A stretch of 64,000 nucleotides of DNA from Limimaricola sp027213785. GTDB taxonomy: Bacteria; Pseudomonadota; Alphaproteobacteria; Rhodobacterales; Rhodobacteraceae. This document shows, piece after piece, positions 12,717-21,531 of the stretch (within the stretch, counting starts at the first letter, position 1; each line of letters opens with the position of its first letter). The translations under genes were made by a program, and so were the position numbers. The stretch covers positions 2,542,001-2,606,000 of the forward strand of contig NZ_CP193755.1 of assembly GCF_050847355.1 (NCBI RefSeq), written 5' to 3'. The notes under the pieces were generated by a model. The model made no database searches, was not told where the DNA came from, and saw only the letters and a program-made list of their open reading frames with translations.

Positions 12717-14219
12717 TCAGGCGGCCGAGCGGGCCAGCAGTTCATCGAGCGATTTCTTGGCGTCGCCGTAGAACATGCGTGTGTTGTCCTTGAAGAAGAG
12801 CGGGTTCTCGATGCCGGAATAGCCGGTGCCCTGGCCGCGCTTGGAGACGAAGACCTGTTTCGCCTTCCAGACCTCGAGCACCGGCATGCCGGCGATCGGC
12901 GAGTTCGGGTCGTCCTGGGCGGCGGGGTTCACGATGTCGTTCGAGCCGATGACGATGGCGACGTCCGTCTCGGGGAAGTCGTCGTTGATCTCGTCCATCT
13001 CCATGACGATGTCGTAGGGCACGCGGGCCTCGGCCAGCAGCACGTTCATGTGCCCGGGCAGCCGCCCCGCCACCGGGTGGATCGCGAAGCGCACGGTCTT
13101 GCCCTGCGCCCGGAGCCGGCGGGTCAGCTCGGAGACCGACTGCTGCGCCTGCGCCACTGCCATGCCGTAGCCCGGCACGATCACCACGCTGTCGGCCTCC
13201 TCCAGCGCCTGCGCCACGCCCTCGGCGTCGATCGCGATCTGCTCGCCCTCGACCTCCATCGCCGGGCCCGCGCTGCCGCCGAAGCCGCCGAGGATGACCG
13301 AGACGAACTTGCGGTTCATCGCCTTGCACATGATGTAGCTCAGGATCGCGCCCGAGGAGCCCACCAGCGCGCCGGTGACGATCAGCAGGTCGTTGCCCAG
13401 CGTGAAGCCGATCGCCGCCGCGGCCCAGCCCGAATAGGAGTTCAGCATCGACACCACCACCGGCATGTCGGCGCCGCCGATGCCCATGATCAGGTGCCAG
13501 CCGATGAAGCCGGCGATGAGGGTCACCAGCACCATGGTCCAGATGCCGGCGCCGGTCAGGTACAAGAGCCCCAGCGCCAGGCACAGCGCCAGGGCGGCGG
13601 CGTTGAGCATGTGGCCGCCGGGCAGCTTCTTCGGCTTGCCGTCGACCTTGCCCGCGAGCTTGCCGAAGGCCACCACCGAGCCGGTGAAGGTCACCGCGCC
13701 GATGAAGATGCCGAGGAACACCTCGGTCTTCAGGATGCCGATCTCGGTCGCGTCCTTCAGCGCCAGCTTCTTGCCGAAGCCGGTGAGCTCGCCGAAGAAG
13801 CCGCCGCCCGCCGCCGCGAGCTCGTCCGGATCCAGCAGCGCCAGCGCCGCGCGGTCGAGCCCGTGGGTCGCCAGCAGCGCGTTGATGTCCGACAGCATGA
13901 TGTCGGCGTTGAGCCCGATGAACACCGCCGCCAGACCGACGAAGCTGTGCAGCGCCGCGACCAGCTGCGGCATCTCGGTCATCTGCACCCGGCCGGCGAC
14001 GATCCAGCCGGCGAAGCCGCCCGCCGCGATCGCGATCAGGATGAGAACGAGGTTGTGCACGCCGGGGCCGAACACGGTGACGAAGACCGCCACCGCCATG
14101 CCCGCGATGCCGTACCAGACCGCGCGCTTGGCGCTCTCCTGGTTCGACAGCCCCCCGAGCGACAGGATGAACAGGATGGCCGCGACGATATAGGCGGCCG
14201 AGACGATGCCGATGCTCAT
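12717..14219 (-). CDS. pntB: NAD(P) transhydrogenase subunit beta
   Basis: Membrane subunit of the proton-translocating transhydrogenase that reduces NADP+ with NADH. 500 residues: about nine membrane helices in the first 280 residues (signatures such as MPVVVSMLNSYSGWAAAAIG and GALVGSSGAILSYIMC), then the NADP(H)-binding domain III with VIVPGYGMAVAQAQ, ATDVAIV-like DVAIVIGSNDIVNPAA and KRGQGTGYSGIENPLFF. It starts 12 bases after pntA. Its presence at the head of a catabolic operon suggests that it supplies NADPH to the divergent F420 reductase system. Confidence 0.96.
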   Translation of the reverse strand: MSIGIVSAAYIVAAILFILSLGGLSNQESAKRAVWYGIAGMAVAVFVTVFGPGVHNLVLILIAIAAGGFAGWIVAGRVQMTEMPQLVAALHSFVGLAAVFIGLNADIMLSDINALLATHGLDRAALALLDPDELAAAGGGFFGELTGFGKKLALKDATEIGILKTEVFLGIFIGAVTFTGSVVAFGKLAGKVDGKPKKLPGGHMLNAAALALCLALGLLYLTGAGIWTMVLVTLIAGFIGWHLIMGIGGADMPVVVSMLNSYSGWAAAAIGFTLGNDLLIVTGALVGSSGAILSYIMCKAMNRKFVSVILGGFGGSAGPAMEVEGEQIAIDAEGVAQALEEADSVVIVPGYGMAVAQAQQSVSELTRRLRAQGKTVRFAIHPVAGRLPGHMNVLLAEARVPYDIVMEMDEINDDFPETDVAIVIGSNDIVNPAAQDDPNSPIAGMPVLEVWKAKQVFVSKRGQGTGYSGIENPLFFKDNTRMFYGDAKKSLDELLARSAA

Positions 14220-14231
14220 GATCCGGCCCCC

Positions 14232-15803
14232 TTACGACTTGCGGAACATGGCGAGCATCCGGCGCGTGACCAGGAAACCGCCGACGATGTTGATCGAGGC
14301 GATCAGCACCGAGATGAACGAGAGAAACACCACCAGCCAGTTGCCCGAGCCGATCTGCAGCAGCGCGCCGAGGATCACGATGCCCGAGATCGCGTTGGTC
14401 ACCGCCATCAGGGGCGTGTGCAGCGAGTGGCTGACGCCCCAGATCACCTGGAAGCCGACGAAGCAGGCCAGCGCGAAGACGATGAAGTGGCTCATGAAGC
14501 TCTCGGGCGCGACCGCGCCGATGAGCAGCATCACCAGCGCCCCCGCGGCCAGGAGGCCGATCTGGTCCTTGGTCTGCTTGCGGAAGGCCGCGATCTCCTG
14601 GCCGCGCCTTTCCTCGACCGTCAGCTCGCGCGGCTTCTCCTTCTTCGGCGCCGCGGCGATGGCCGCCGTCTTCGGCTTCGGTGGCGGGTAGGTGATCTCG
14701 CCGCGATGCGTCGCGGTGGCGCCGCGGATCACGTCGTCCTCCATGTCGTGCTCGACGACGCCGTCCTTGTTCGGCGTCAGGTCGGCCATCATGTGGCGGA
14801 TATTGGTGGCGTAGAGCGTCGAGGCCTGCTGCGCCATGCGCGAGGGGAAGTCGGTGTAGCCGATGATCGTCACGCCGTTCTCGGTGACGAACTTCTCCTC
14901 CGGCACGGTCAGCTCGCAATTGCCGCCGCGCTCGGCGGCGAGATCGACGATCACCGAGCCGGGCTTCATCGCCTCGACCATGTCGGCGGTCCACAGCACC
15001 GGCGCGTCGCGGCCCGGGATCAGCGCGGTGGAGATGACGATGTCGATCTCGGGCGCCAGCTCGCGGAACTTGGCGAGCTGCTTCTCGCGGAACTCCGGGC
15101 TGGAGGGGGCGGCGTAGCCCCCCGTCGCCGAACTGTCCTGGGCGTCCTCGAAATCGAGATAGACGAACTCGGCGCCCATGCTCTCGATCTGCTCGGCCAC
15201 CTCGGGGCGCACGTCGAAGGCCAGCGTCACCGCGCCGAGCGAGGTCGCGGTGCCGATCGCGGCGAGGCCGGCGACACCGGCGCCGATCACCAGCACCCGC
15301 GCCGGCGGCACCTTGCCGGCCGCCGTCACCTGGCCGGTGAAGAAGCGACCGAAATGGCTGCCCGCCTCGATCACCGCGCGGTAGCCCGCGATGTTGGCCA
15401 TCGAACTGAGCGCGTCCATCTTCTGCGCCCGGGAGATCCGCGGCACCATGTCCATCGCGATCACCGTGGCGCCGGCGTCCCTGGCGCGGCCCAGCGCTTC
15501 GGCGTTCTGGCCCGGGTAGAAGAACGAGATCAGCGTCTGGCCCGCGCGCAGCCGCCCGAGCTCCTCGTCCAGCGGCGGCCGCACCTTGGTGACGATCTCC
15601 GCCTCGGCCCAGAGCGTCGCGGCGTCCGGCACCACCCGCACCCCCGCCGCCTCGTAGGCCGCGTCGGTGAACCCCGCCGCCAGACCCGCCCCCGCCTCGA
15701 TCAGGCACGCATGCCCCAGCTTCGCCAAGTCCCGCGCCGACGCAGGCGTCATCGATACCCGCGCCTCGCCGGCGGCCACTTCGCGTGGCGCTCCAATCCT
15801 CAC
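14232..15803 (-). CDS. pntA: NAD(P) transhydrogenase subunit alpha
   Basis: NAD(H)-binding subunit of the proton-translocating transhydrogenase. Domain I (alanine dehydrogenase-like, with VLVIGAGVAGLAAIGTA) occupies roughly residues 1-380; a linker rich in Pro/Lys and four C-terminal helices (LLAAGALVMLLIGAV onward) follow, as in fused single-chain alpha subunits. I start at GTG 15803, giving MRIGAPREVAAGE, the normal family N-terminus, with GGGAGG eight bases upstream; ATG at 15827 would add eight atypical residues. First gene of the minus-strand run pntA-pntB-aminotransferase-amidohydrolase-hydantoinase, fired from the AT-rich region shared with cofG. Confidence 0.94.
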   Translation of the reverse strand: MRIGAPREVAAGEARVSMTPASARDLAKLGHACLIEAGAGLAAGFTDAAYEAAGVRVVPDAATLWAEAEIVTKVRPPLDEELGRLRAGQTLISFFYPGQNAEALGRARDAGATVIAMDMVPRISRAQKMDALSSMANIAGYRAVIEAGSHFGRFFTGQVTAAGKVPPARVLVIGAGVAGLAAIGTATSLGAVTLAFDVRPEVAEQIESMGAEFVYLDFEDAQDSSATGGYAAPSSPEFREKQLAKFRELAPEIDIVISTALIPGRDAPVLWTADMVEAMKPGSVIVDLAAERGGNCELTVPEEKFVTENGVTIIGYTDFPSRMAQQASTLYATNIRHMMADLTPNKDGVVEHDMEDDVIRGATATHRGEITYPPPKPKTAAIAAAPKKEKPRELTVEERRGQEIAAFRKQTKDQIGLLAAGALVMLLIGAVAPESFMSHFIVFALACFVGFQVIWGVSHSLHTPLMAVTNAISGIVILGALLQIGSGNWLVVFLSFISVLIASINIVGGFLVTRRMLAMFRKS

Positions 15804-16041
15804 GATACTGTCCTCCCATTGCCCCACGGCGCCCTCCCAAGCGCCGAGCGAAGCTTTCCCCGACTATCCGCGTAGTTTTATCTAGTAGTCAATTATTTTG
15901 ATCGTGAAGAAATGGTATCATATGTCAGTGTGTTGATATAAAACTATATAAATTGATCATAGGCTGTTTTTTGACCTGATACTAAAAATAGTTTTGACAA
16001 GTCGCGTCGAGATCGCTCAGCCTTGAGGGCAGGAGGAGATC
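15804..16041. promoter_or_regulatory. AT-rich divergent control region, pntA operon / cofG operon
   Basis: About 150 bases (15870-16005) are strikingly AT-rich against a GC-rich background. Five TTGAYN hexamers occur on the plus strand: 15898 TTGATC, 15933 TTGATA, 15953 TTGATC, 15971 TTGACC and 15994 TTGACA. TTGATA (15933) with GATCAT (15955) is an acceptable -35/-10 pair at 16 bp for cofG. TTGACC matches the half-site of the RutR consensus (TTGACCA-N2-TGGTCAA), but no full palindrome is seen. A strong AGGAGGAG ribosome site (16031-16038) precedes cofG. The region drives two divergent operons of one pathway; operator assignment is inference. Confidence 0.65.
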
Positions 16042-17184
16042 ATGACCAGCCACTTGCCCAGCACCGGCGCGCCGCTTGCCGAAACCGGGGATCTCGATGC
16101 CCTGATGGCCAGCGCCCGCCAGATCCGCGACGCGACCTGGGGCCGCAGGATCACCTATTCGCGCAAGGCCTTCGTGCCGCTGACCAACATGTGCCGCGAC
16201 ACCTGCGGCTACTGCACCTTCGTCAAGCACCCCTCCTCGCCCGAGGCGCGGATCATGACGCCCGAACAGGTGCTGGCCGAAGCGCTGCGCGGCGAGCGCG
16301 AGGGCTGCAAGGAGTTGCTGTTCAGCCTCGGCGAGAAGCCCGAGCTGCGCTACGAGGCGGCGCGCAAGGGGCTGGAACGGCTGGGTTATTCGAAGCTGAC
16401 CGACTACCTTCGCGACATGTGCGCGCTGGTGCTGCGCGAGACCAGCCTGCTGCCGCATGTCAATGCCGGCACGCTGACCGACGACGAGATCGACGTGCTC
16501 AAGCCGGTCTCGGCCTCCATGGGCATGATGCTCGAAACCGTCAGCCGGCGCCTGACCCGCAAGGGCCAGCCGCATTTCGCCTGCCCCGACAAGACGCCGG
16601 TGCAGCGGCTGCGCACGCTGGAGCGCGCCGGTGAAAAGCGCGTGCCTTTCACCACCGGGCTGCTGATCGGCATCGGCGAAACATGGGAGGAGCGGATCGA
16701 GGCGCTGGAGGCGATCAACGCCGCCCATGCCCGCCACGGTCACGTGCAGGAGGTCATCATCCAGAACTTCCAGCGCAAGCCCGACATCGAGATGGCCGAT
16801 CACCCCGAGCCCGGGCTCGAGGACATGCTGCGCACCATCGCCGCGGCGCGGATCATCCTCGCGCCCGAGATCAGCTTGCAGGCGCCGCCGAACCTGAGCG
16901 CGCGGCACATCGCCTATCTCGACGCGGGCATCAACGACTGGGGCGGTATCTCGCCTGTCACCATCGATTTCATCAACCCGCAGCACGACTGGCCCGAGAT
17001 CCGCAGCCTCGCGCGGTCCTGCGACGAAGCCGGGTTCGAGCTGCGCGAAAGGCTCACCGTCTACCCGAGATACCTCACCGAGGATTCGGGGTTCATCAAC
17101 GCCTCCGTTCGGAACCGCGCGCTCGGCATGGCCGGGGGCGAAGGGCTGGCGCGCGAGCAGCGGCATATCGGAGAGACAGCATGA
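16042..17184 (+). CDS. cofG: 7,8-didemethyl-8-hydroxy-5-deazariboflavin (FO) synthase subunit CofG
   Basis: Radical-SAM enzyme that, with CofH, builds the deazaflavin FO from a pyrimidine ribityl precursor and tyrosine; first committed part of coenzyme F420 synthesis. The [4Fe-4S] motif CRDTCGYC is at C51, C55, C58 in VPLTNMCRDTCGYCTF, followed by SLGEKPELRY and the family stretch EVIIQNFQRKP. 380 residues, typical of stand-alone CofG. Separate from CofH, unlike the fused FbiC of actinobacteria. Its TGA overlaps the cofH ATG (ATGA), and it heads the seven-gene plus-strand operon. Confidence 0.96.
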   Translation: MTSHLPSTGAPLAETGDLDALMASARQIRDATWGRRITYSRKAFVPLTNMCRDTCGYCTFVKHPSSPEARIMTPEQVLAEALRGEREGCKELLFSLGEKPELRYEAARKGLERLGYSKLTDYLRDMCALVLRETSLLPHVNAGTLTDDEIDVLKPVSASMGMMLETVSRRLTRKGQPHFACPDKTPVQRLRTLERAGEKRVPFTTGLLIGIGETWEERIEALEAINAAHARHGHVQEVIIQNFQRKPDIEMADHPEPGLEDMLRTIAAARIILAPEISLQAPPNLSARHIAYLDAGINDWGGISPVTIDFINPQHDWPEIRSLARSCDEAGFELRERLTVYPRYLTEDSGFINASVRNRALGMAGGEGLAREQRHIGETA

Positions 17185-18458
17185 CCTACCAGTCGACGAC
17201 CCGGCAGTTCGCCTGCAATCCCGCCGCCGTGGGCGGCGCATCCGACCCGATCCGCGCGATCCTCGAAAAGGCGCTTTCGGGTGGCGAGGTAAGCACCGAG
17301 GAAGGTGTGGCGCTGTTCCGCGCCAAGGGGGCGGATATCGACGCCGTCTACCGCACCGCCGACACGCTGCGCCGTCGCGCCAATGGCGACCGGGTCAGCT
17401 TCGTGGTGAACCGCAACATCAACTTCACCAACATCTGCTACATGGGCTGCAAGTTCTGCGGCTTTGCCAAGCGGGTCGAGGACAAATCCGCCGAGTGGCT
17501 CGAGCCCGCGCAGATCGTGGAGCGCGCGCAGCAGGCCTGGGATCGGGGCGCGACCGAGGTCTGCATCCAGGGCGGGCTGCACCCGAAGATGGAAGGCACC
17601 TACTACCGGGAGATCATCCGCGCCATCAAGACGGCGCTGCCGGGGATGCACATCCACGCCTTCTCGCCCTTCGAGATCTGGTACGGCGCGTCCAAGACCA
17701 AGATGTCCTACCGCGACTTCCTCACCGACCTGAAGGAAGCGGGGCTCGATTCGATGCCCGGCACCGCGGCCGAGATCCTCGACACCGAGGTGCGGATGCA
17801 GCTCACCACCAACAAGCTCTCGGCCGAGCGCTGGGTCGAGATCATCCGCACCGCGCACGAGGTCGGCATCCCGACCACCGCGACGATCATGTACGGCCAT
17901 GTCGACGCGCCCGAGCACTGGGCCGCGCATATCGCGCTTCTGCGCGACATCCAGAAGGATACCGGCGGCTTCACCGAGCTGGTGCCGCTCTCCTTCGTGC
18001 ACACCGATTCGCCGCTCTACGCCCAGAACCCCGACAAGGTGCGCCCCGGTCCGACGGCGCGTGAAGTCGACCTGATGCACGCGGTGGCGCGGATCATGCT
18101 GCATGGCTGGATCGACAACATCCAGGTGAGCTGGACCAAGCTCGGTGCGGCGCGGGCGCAGCAGATGCTGTCGCGCGGCGTCAACGATCTCGGCGGCACG
18201 CTGATGAACGAAAGCATCTCGCGCGCCGCAGGCTCCGACCACGGGCAGGAGATCACTGCCCGCGAGCTGGTGCGGATGATCCGCGCGGCGGGCCGCGTGC
18301 CGGTACGCCGCAACACCGTCTACGAGACGCGCGAGGTGTTCGAGAACCACGACCCCGAGGAGCTGGCGCCGCTCGTAGACCGCAAGGGCCGCGACCCGCT
18401 GGCCTTCCTCGAGATGTTCCCCGAGCGCCCCGCTGCCTCGGTCGAGGCCGCGCGATGA
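17181..18458 (+). CDS. cofH: FO synthase subunit CofH (radical SAM)
   Basis: Radical-SAM partner of CofG; generates the tyrosine-derived adduct with 5-amino-6-ribitylamino-uracil. The cluster motif is C86-C90-C93 in NINFTNICYMGCKFCGFAK; GGLHPKMEGTYY and HAFSPFEIWYGA follow as in the family. 425 residues from the ATG that overlaps the cofG stop by four bases; a longer upstream reading frame exists but runs inside cofG. Its substrate 5-amino-6-(ribitylamino)uracil is the same intermediate used by ribH, whose gene is at 61330-61848. Confidence 0.96.
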   Translation: MTYQSTTRQFACNPAAVGGASDPIRAILEKALSGGEVSTEEGVALFRAKGADIDAVYRTADTLRRRANGDRVSFVVNRNINFTNICYMGCKFCGFAKRVEDKSAEWLEPAQIVERAQQAWDRGATEVCIQGGLHPKMEGTYYREIIRAIKTALPGMHIHAFSPFEIWYGASKTKMSYRDFLTDLKEAGLDSMPGTAAEILDTEVRMQLTTNKLSAERWVEIIRTAHEVGIPTTATIMYGHVDAPEHWAAHIALLRDIQKDTGGFTELVPLSFVHTDSPLYAQNPDKVRPGPTAREVDLMHAVARIMLHGWIDNIQVSWTKLGAARAQQMLSRGVNDLGGTLMNESISRAAGSDHGQEITARELVRMIRAAGRVPVRRNTVYETREVFENHDPEELAPLVDRKGRDPLAFLEMFPERPAASVEAAR

Positions 18459-19411
18459 GCCCGCGCAAGGTCTGCCTGCTCGCCGGTGGCGTCGGCGGCG
18501 CCAAGATGGCCGAGGGGCTTGCCGCCCAGGAGGACGTGGCGCTGTCGGTGATCGGCAACGTCGCCGATGACGAGAGCTTCCACGGGCTCTGGGTCTCGCC
18601 CGACATCGACACGCTGACCTACAGCCTCGCCGGGCGGATCGACCGCGCGCAGGGCTGGGGCGTCGCCGATGAGGGGCACCGGGCGCTGGAGACGCTGAAT
18701 CTCCTGGGCGCCGAGACGTGGATGTCGCTCGGCGACCGAGATTTCGGCCTGCACATCTACCGCACGATGCGGCGCGCGAAGGGCGACCGGCCCTCGGACA
18801 TCGCCCGCGACGTGGCCCGCGCCTTTGGCGTGACACCGGATATCCTGCTGCCCACCGACGACGTGGTGCAGACCCGGCTGCGCACCACCGACGGGCGCTG
18901 GCTGAGCTTTCAGGAATATTTCGTGCGCGAGCGCTGCGCACCGGAGATCCGCGAGATCGCTTTTTCCGGCATGGACATGGCGCGCCCCACGCCCGAGGCG
19001 CTAGCCGCCATCGCCGGGGCCGACCTGATCGTCGTCGCGCCCTCGAACCCCCTGGTGAGCATCGCGCCGATCTTCGGCGTGCCCGGCATCACCCAGGCGC
19101 TGCGCGCCGCCGCCGCGCCCAAGATCGCGGTCAGCCCCTTCATTGACGGCCGAGTGATCAAGGGCCCGGCCGACCGCATGATGGCGGCGCTGGGGCTGCG
19201 CGCCGACGCGCTCGGCGTCGCGCGGCGCTACAGCGGGCTGGCCGACAGGCTGGTCATCGATCATGTCGATGCCGCGCTGGGGGCCGAGATCGCGGCCGCG
19301 GGCCCTGCCCCGCACTGCAGCGACATCCTGATGAAGACCCAGGCGGACAAGGCGCGGCTGGCGCGCGAGATCCTCGATCTCGCCTTCGCGCCTGCGGAGG
19401 CGGTGGCATGA
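18455..19411 (+). CDS. cofD: F420-0 synthase CofD (2-phospho-L-lactate/PEP transferase)
   Basis: Transfers the activated phospho-C3-acid from the guanylylated carrier made by CofC onto FO to give F420-0 or dehydro-F420-0. Diagnostic N-terminal loop LLAGGVGGAKMAEGLA, then GNVADDESFHGLWVSPDIDT and the C-terminal SPFIDGRVIKGPADRM and DIL-KTQADKARLARE segments. 318 residues, standard. ATGA overlap with both cofH before and cofC after. Whether the natural donor derives from phosphoenolpyruvate, 2-phospholactate or 3-phosphoglycerate cannot be read from sequence by eye. Confidence 0.95.
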   Translation: MSPRKVCLLAGGVGGAKMAEGLAAQEDVALSVIGNVADDESFHGLWVSPDIDTLTYSLAGRIDRAQGWGVADEGHRALETLNLLGAETWMSLGDRDFGLHIYRTMRRAKGDRPSDIARDVARAFGVTPDILLPTDDVVQTRLRTTDGRWLSFQEYFVRERCAPEIREIAFSGMDMARPTPEALAAIAGADLIVVAPSNPLVSIAPIFGVPGITQALRAAAAPKIAVSPFIDGRVIKGPADRMMAALGLRADALGVARRYSGLADRLVIDHVDAALGAEIAAAGPAPHCSDILMKTQADKARLAREILDLAFAPAEAVA

Positions 19412-20055
19412 GCGGCACCGCAAAGCGGCTCGTCGCGATCCCGATGAAGGATCCGCGCGATGCCAAGACCCGGCTCGGCCTCGCGCTCACGCCCGATCAG
19501 CGCGGCAAGCTGGCGCTGAGCCTGTTCCGGGCGACGGTGACCCGGCTGCGCGAGGCGGTGGAGGGGCTGGAATGCCAGGTCGATCTCGCCGCGGTCAGCG
19601 CCAGCCCAATCATCCGCGACGTCGCCGAGACGCTCGGGCTGACCGTCATCGACGATGGCGGCGCGCCGTCGCTGTCGCTGGCGGTTGAGGAGGCGGCAAA
19701 CTGGGCCTCGGAGCATGGCTACGGCGCGCTCTGCATCCTGCCCGGCGATCTCGCCGACCCCGACCCGGTCGATCTCGCATGGCTGCTGGATCATTCGCTC
19801 GAAGGCGGCACGGCGGTGATCTGCCCGGCCAAGGATCTGGGCACCAACGCGCTGATGGTGCCGCTGCCCCGCCCCTTCGCCTTCGCCTATGGGGCGAAAT
19901 CGACGATCCGCCACCGCCGCGCCGCCGAGGCCGCCGGGCTGACCCCGGTGATGATGCCGCTGGGCAGCCTGCGGGTCGATATCGACACGGTCGAGGATCT
20001 CCATCACCTGCCCTCCGGCCATCTGCGCCGCCCGCGCCAGGAGACCGCGAAATGA
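19408..20055 (+). CDS. cofC: Phospholactate/PEP/3-PG guanylyltransferase CofC
   Basis: Nucleotidyltransferase that activates the three-carbon phospho-acid with GTP for CofD. 215 residues; the N-terminal VAIPMKDPRDAKTRLG is the GTP-binding loop of the family and CILPGDLADPDPVDLAWLL holds the metal-binding region; SLRVDIDTVEDL closes the fold. Four-base overlaps with cofD and cofE. CofC fixes which F420 variant is made (2-PL, PEP or 3-PG), so it is the informative gene for the cofactor's chemistry here. Confidence 0.92.
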   Translation: MSGTAKRLVAIPMKDPRDAKTRLGLALTPDQRGKLALSLFRATVTRLREAVEGLECQVDLAAVSASPIIRDVAETLGLTVIDDGGAPSLSLAVEEAANWASEHGYGALCILPGDLADPDPVDLAWLLDHSLEGGTAVICPAKDLGTNALMVPLPRPFAFAYGAKSTIRHRRAAEAAGLTPVMMPLGSLRVDIDTVEDLHHLPSGHLRRPRQETAK

Positions 20056-20825
20056 GCCTTTCCGTCTCTCTGACCGCCATTCCCGGAATTCCCGACATCC
20101 GCGAGGGCGACGATCTCGCCGCGATCATCGGCGACCAGCTCGACGCGGCGGGTCTCGGCCTGCGCCACGGCGACATCCTCTGCGTCGCGCAGAAGGTGTT
20201 CTCCAAGGCCAAGGGCTGCATCATCCCGCTCGACACGGTGACGCCCTCGGACGAGGCACTGCGCTACGCCGATGAACTCAACAAGGACGCCCGCAAGGTC
20301 GAGGTGGTGCTGCGCGAGAGTGCCCGCGTGGTCCGCTCGTTCCGGCGCCCCGACCAGAACGAGGGCACGATGATCTGCGAGCATCGGCTCGGCTTCATCT
20401 CGGCCAACGCTGCGGTCGATGAATCGAACTTCGGCGAGGAGAGCGCCGTGATGGTGCTGCCGCCCGACCCGGATGCCAGCTGCGCCGCGCTGCGCGAGTC
20501 GCTGACCGAACGTTTCGGCGCGCAGATCGGCGTGGTGATGACCGACACCTTCGGCCGGCCATGGCGGCTGGGTCAGGTCAACGTCGCGATTGGTCTCTCG
20601 AAAGTGCCCGCGACGATCCGCGAGCAGGGCAACACCGACGCTTGGGGCCGCCCATTGCAGGTGACCGAACCCGCGCTCGCCGACGAGATCGCCGCCGCCT
20701 CGGGGCTGGTGGTGCGCAAGGACGGCAAGACGCCCGCGGTGCTGCTGCGCGGGCTCGACTGGACGCCCGCCGAGAGCCGCGGCGCCGACATACTCCGCAA
20801 GAAACAAGAGGACATGTTCAGATGA
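20052..20825 (+). CDS. cofE: Coenzyme F420-0:L-glutamate ligase CofE
   Basis: GTP-dependent ligase that adds gamma-linked glutamates to F420-0. 257 residues, i.e. only the ligase domain: AIPGIPDIREGDDLA, GDILCVAQKVFSKAKG, RQDQNEGTM-like RPDQNEGTMIC, VDESNFGEESAVMVLP and DTFGRPWRLGQVNVAIG are all present. The C-terminal nitroreductase-like domain that makes actinobacterial FbiB a dehydro-F420 reductase is absent, and no separate copy is seen nearby. Start is the ATG overlapping the cofC stop; longer upstream reading is a cofC shadow. Confidence 0.95.
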   Translation: MSLSVSLTAIPGIPDIREGDDLAAIIGDQLDAAGLGLRHGDILCVAQKVFSKAKGCIIPLDTVTPSDEALRYADELNKDARKVEVVLRESARVVRSFRRPDQNEGTMICEHRLGFISANAAVDESNFGEESAVMVLPPDPDASCAALRESLTERFGAQIGVVMTDTFGRPWRLGQVNVAIGLSKVPATIREQGNTDAWGRPLQVTEPALADEIAAASGLVVRKDGKTPAVLLRGLDWTPAESRGADILRKKQEDMFR

Positions 20826-21490
20826 CAATCGCGATCATTGGCGGCACCGGGCCGCAGGGCCAGGGCCTCGCCCTGCGCTTCGCGCGCGCCGGCGTCGAGG
20901 TGGTGCTGGGCGGCCGCGACGGCGTGCGCGCGGCTGCCATCGCCGAGGAGCTTCAGGCGCAACTCCCCGGCGGCGCTGCGAAGATCCGCGGTCTCGACAA
21001 CGAGGGCGCGACCCGGGCCGCCGAGGAGATGGTGATCCTCGCGGTCCCCTTCTCGGCCCACAACGCCACGCTCGAAGCGCTCAAGTCCGCGCTGGCCGGC
21101 AAGATCCTCGTCGACATCGTCGTGCCGCTGGCCGAGGGCGACCCCAAGAAGGTCGACATGCCGCCCGAGGGCTCGGCCACCGAGGCGGCGCAGGCGCTCT
21201 TGGGCCCCGACATCCCGGTGATCGGCGCGCTGCACAATGTCTCGGCGGTGACGCTCAAGGCGCTCGACCAGTCGATCAACTGCGACATCCTCGTCTGCGG
21301 CAATAGCCTCGACGCCCGCAAGAAGGTGATCGAGCTGGTCCGCAAGCTCGGCGTCGAGGCCTACAACGCGGGCGACGCGCAATCGGCGCGCTGCATCGAG
21401 GCGATCACGCCGATCCTGATCCGGCTGAACATCTCCAAGGCGGTGCCCTTCAGCCATGCGGGCATCCGCATCTGCCCGCCCGATCACTGA
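20822..21490 (+). CDS. npdG: F420:NADPH oxidoreductase (Fno/NpdG family)
   Basis: Transfers hydride between NADPH and F420. 222 residues with an N-terminal Rossmann loop IIGGTGPQGQGLALRFARAG, then LAVPFSAHNATLEAL, DIPVIGALHNVSAVTL and GVEAYNAGDAQSARCIEAITPILIRLN, the family C-terminus. It starts at the ATG overlapping the cofE stop (AGATGA), so it belongs to the cofactor operon and very probably charges F420 with electrons from NADPH, itself regenerated by the divergent PntAB. Confidence 0.93.
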   Translation: MTIAIIGGTGPQGQGLALRFARAGVEVVLGGRDGVRAAAIAEELQAQLPGGAAKIRGLDNEGATRAAEEMVILAVPFSAHNATLEALKSALAGKILVDIVVPLAEGDPKKVDMPPEGSATEAAQALLGPDIPVIGALHNVSAVTLKALDQSINCDILVCGNSLDARKKVIELVRKLGVEAYNAGDAQSARCIEAITPILIRLNISKAVPFSHAGIRICPPDH

Positions 21491-21531
21491 CCTGCAACAA
21501 GACCATCGATTTTCTAGGGAGGAAAAATCAC

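Noticed and set aside
12666..15875. Very long open frames (over 1000 codons) on both strands across pntAB
   Set aside because: GC-rich coding shadows of pntA and pntB: Arg/Ala/His-rich composition without domains; the real proteins read cleanly in their own frames.
16683..17180. N-terminal extension of CofH
   Set aside because: The frame upstream of 17181 lies inside cofG and has shadow composition; the ATGA overlap gives the normal start.
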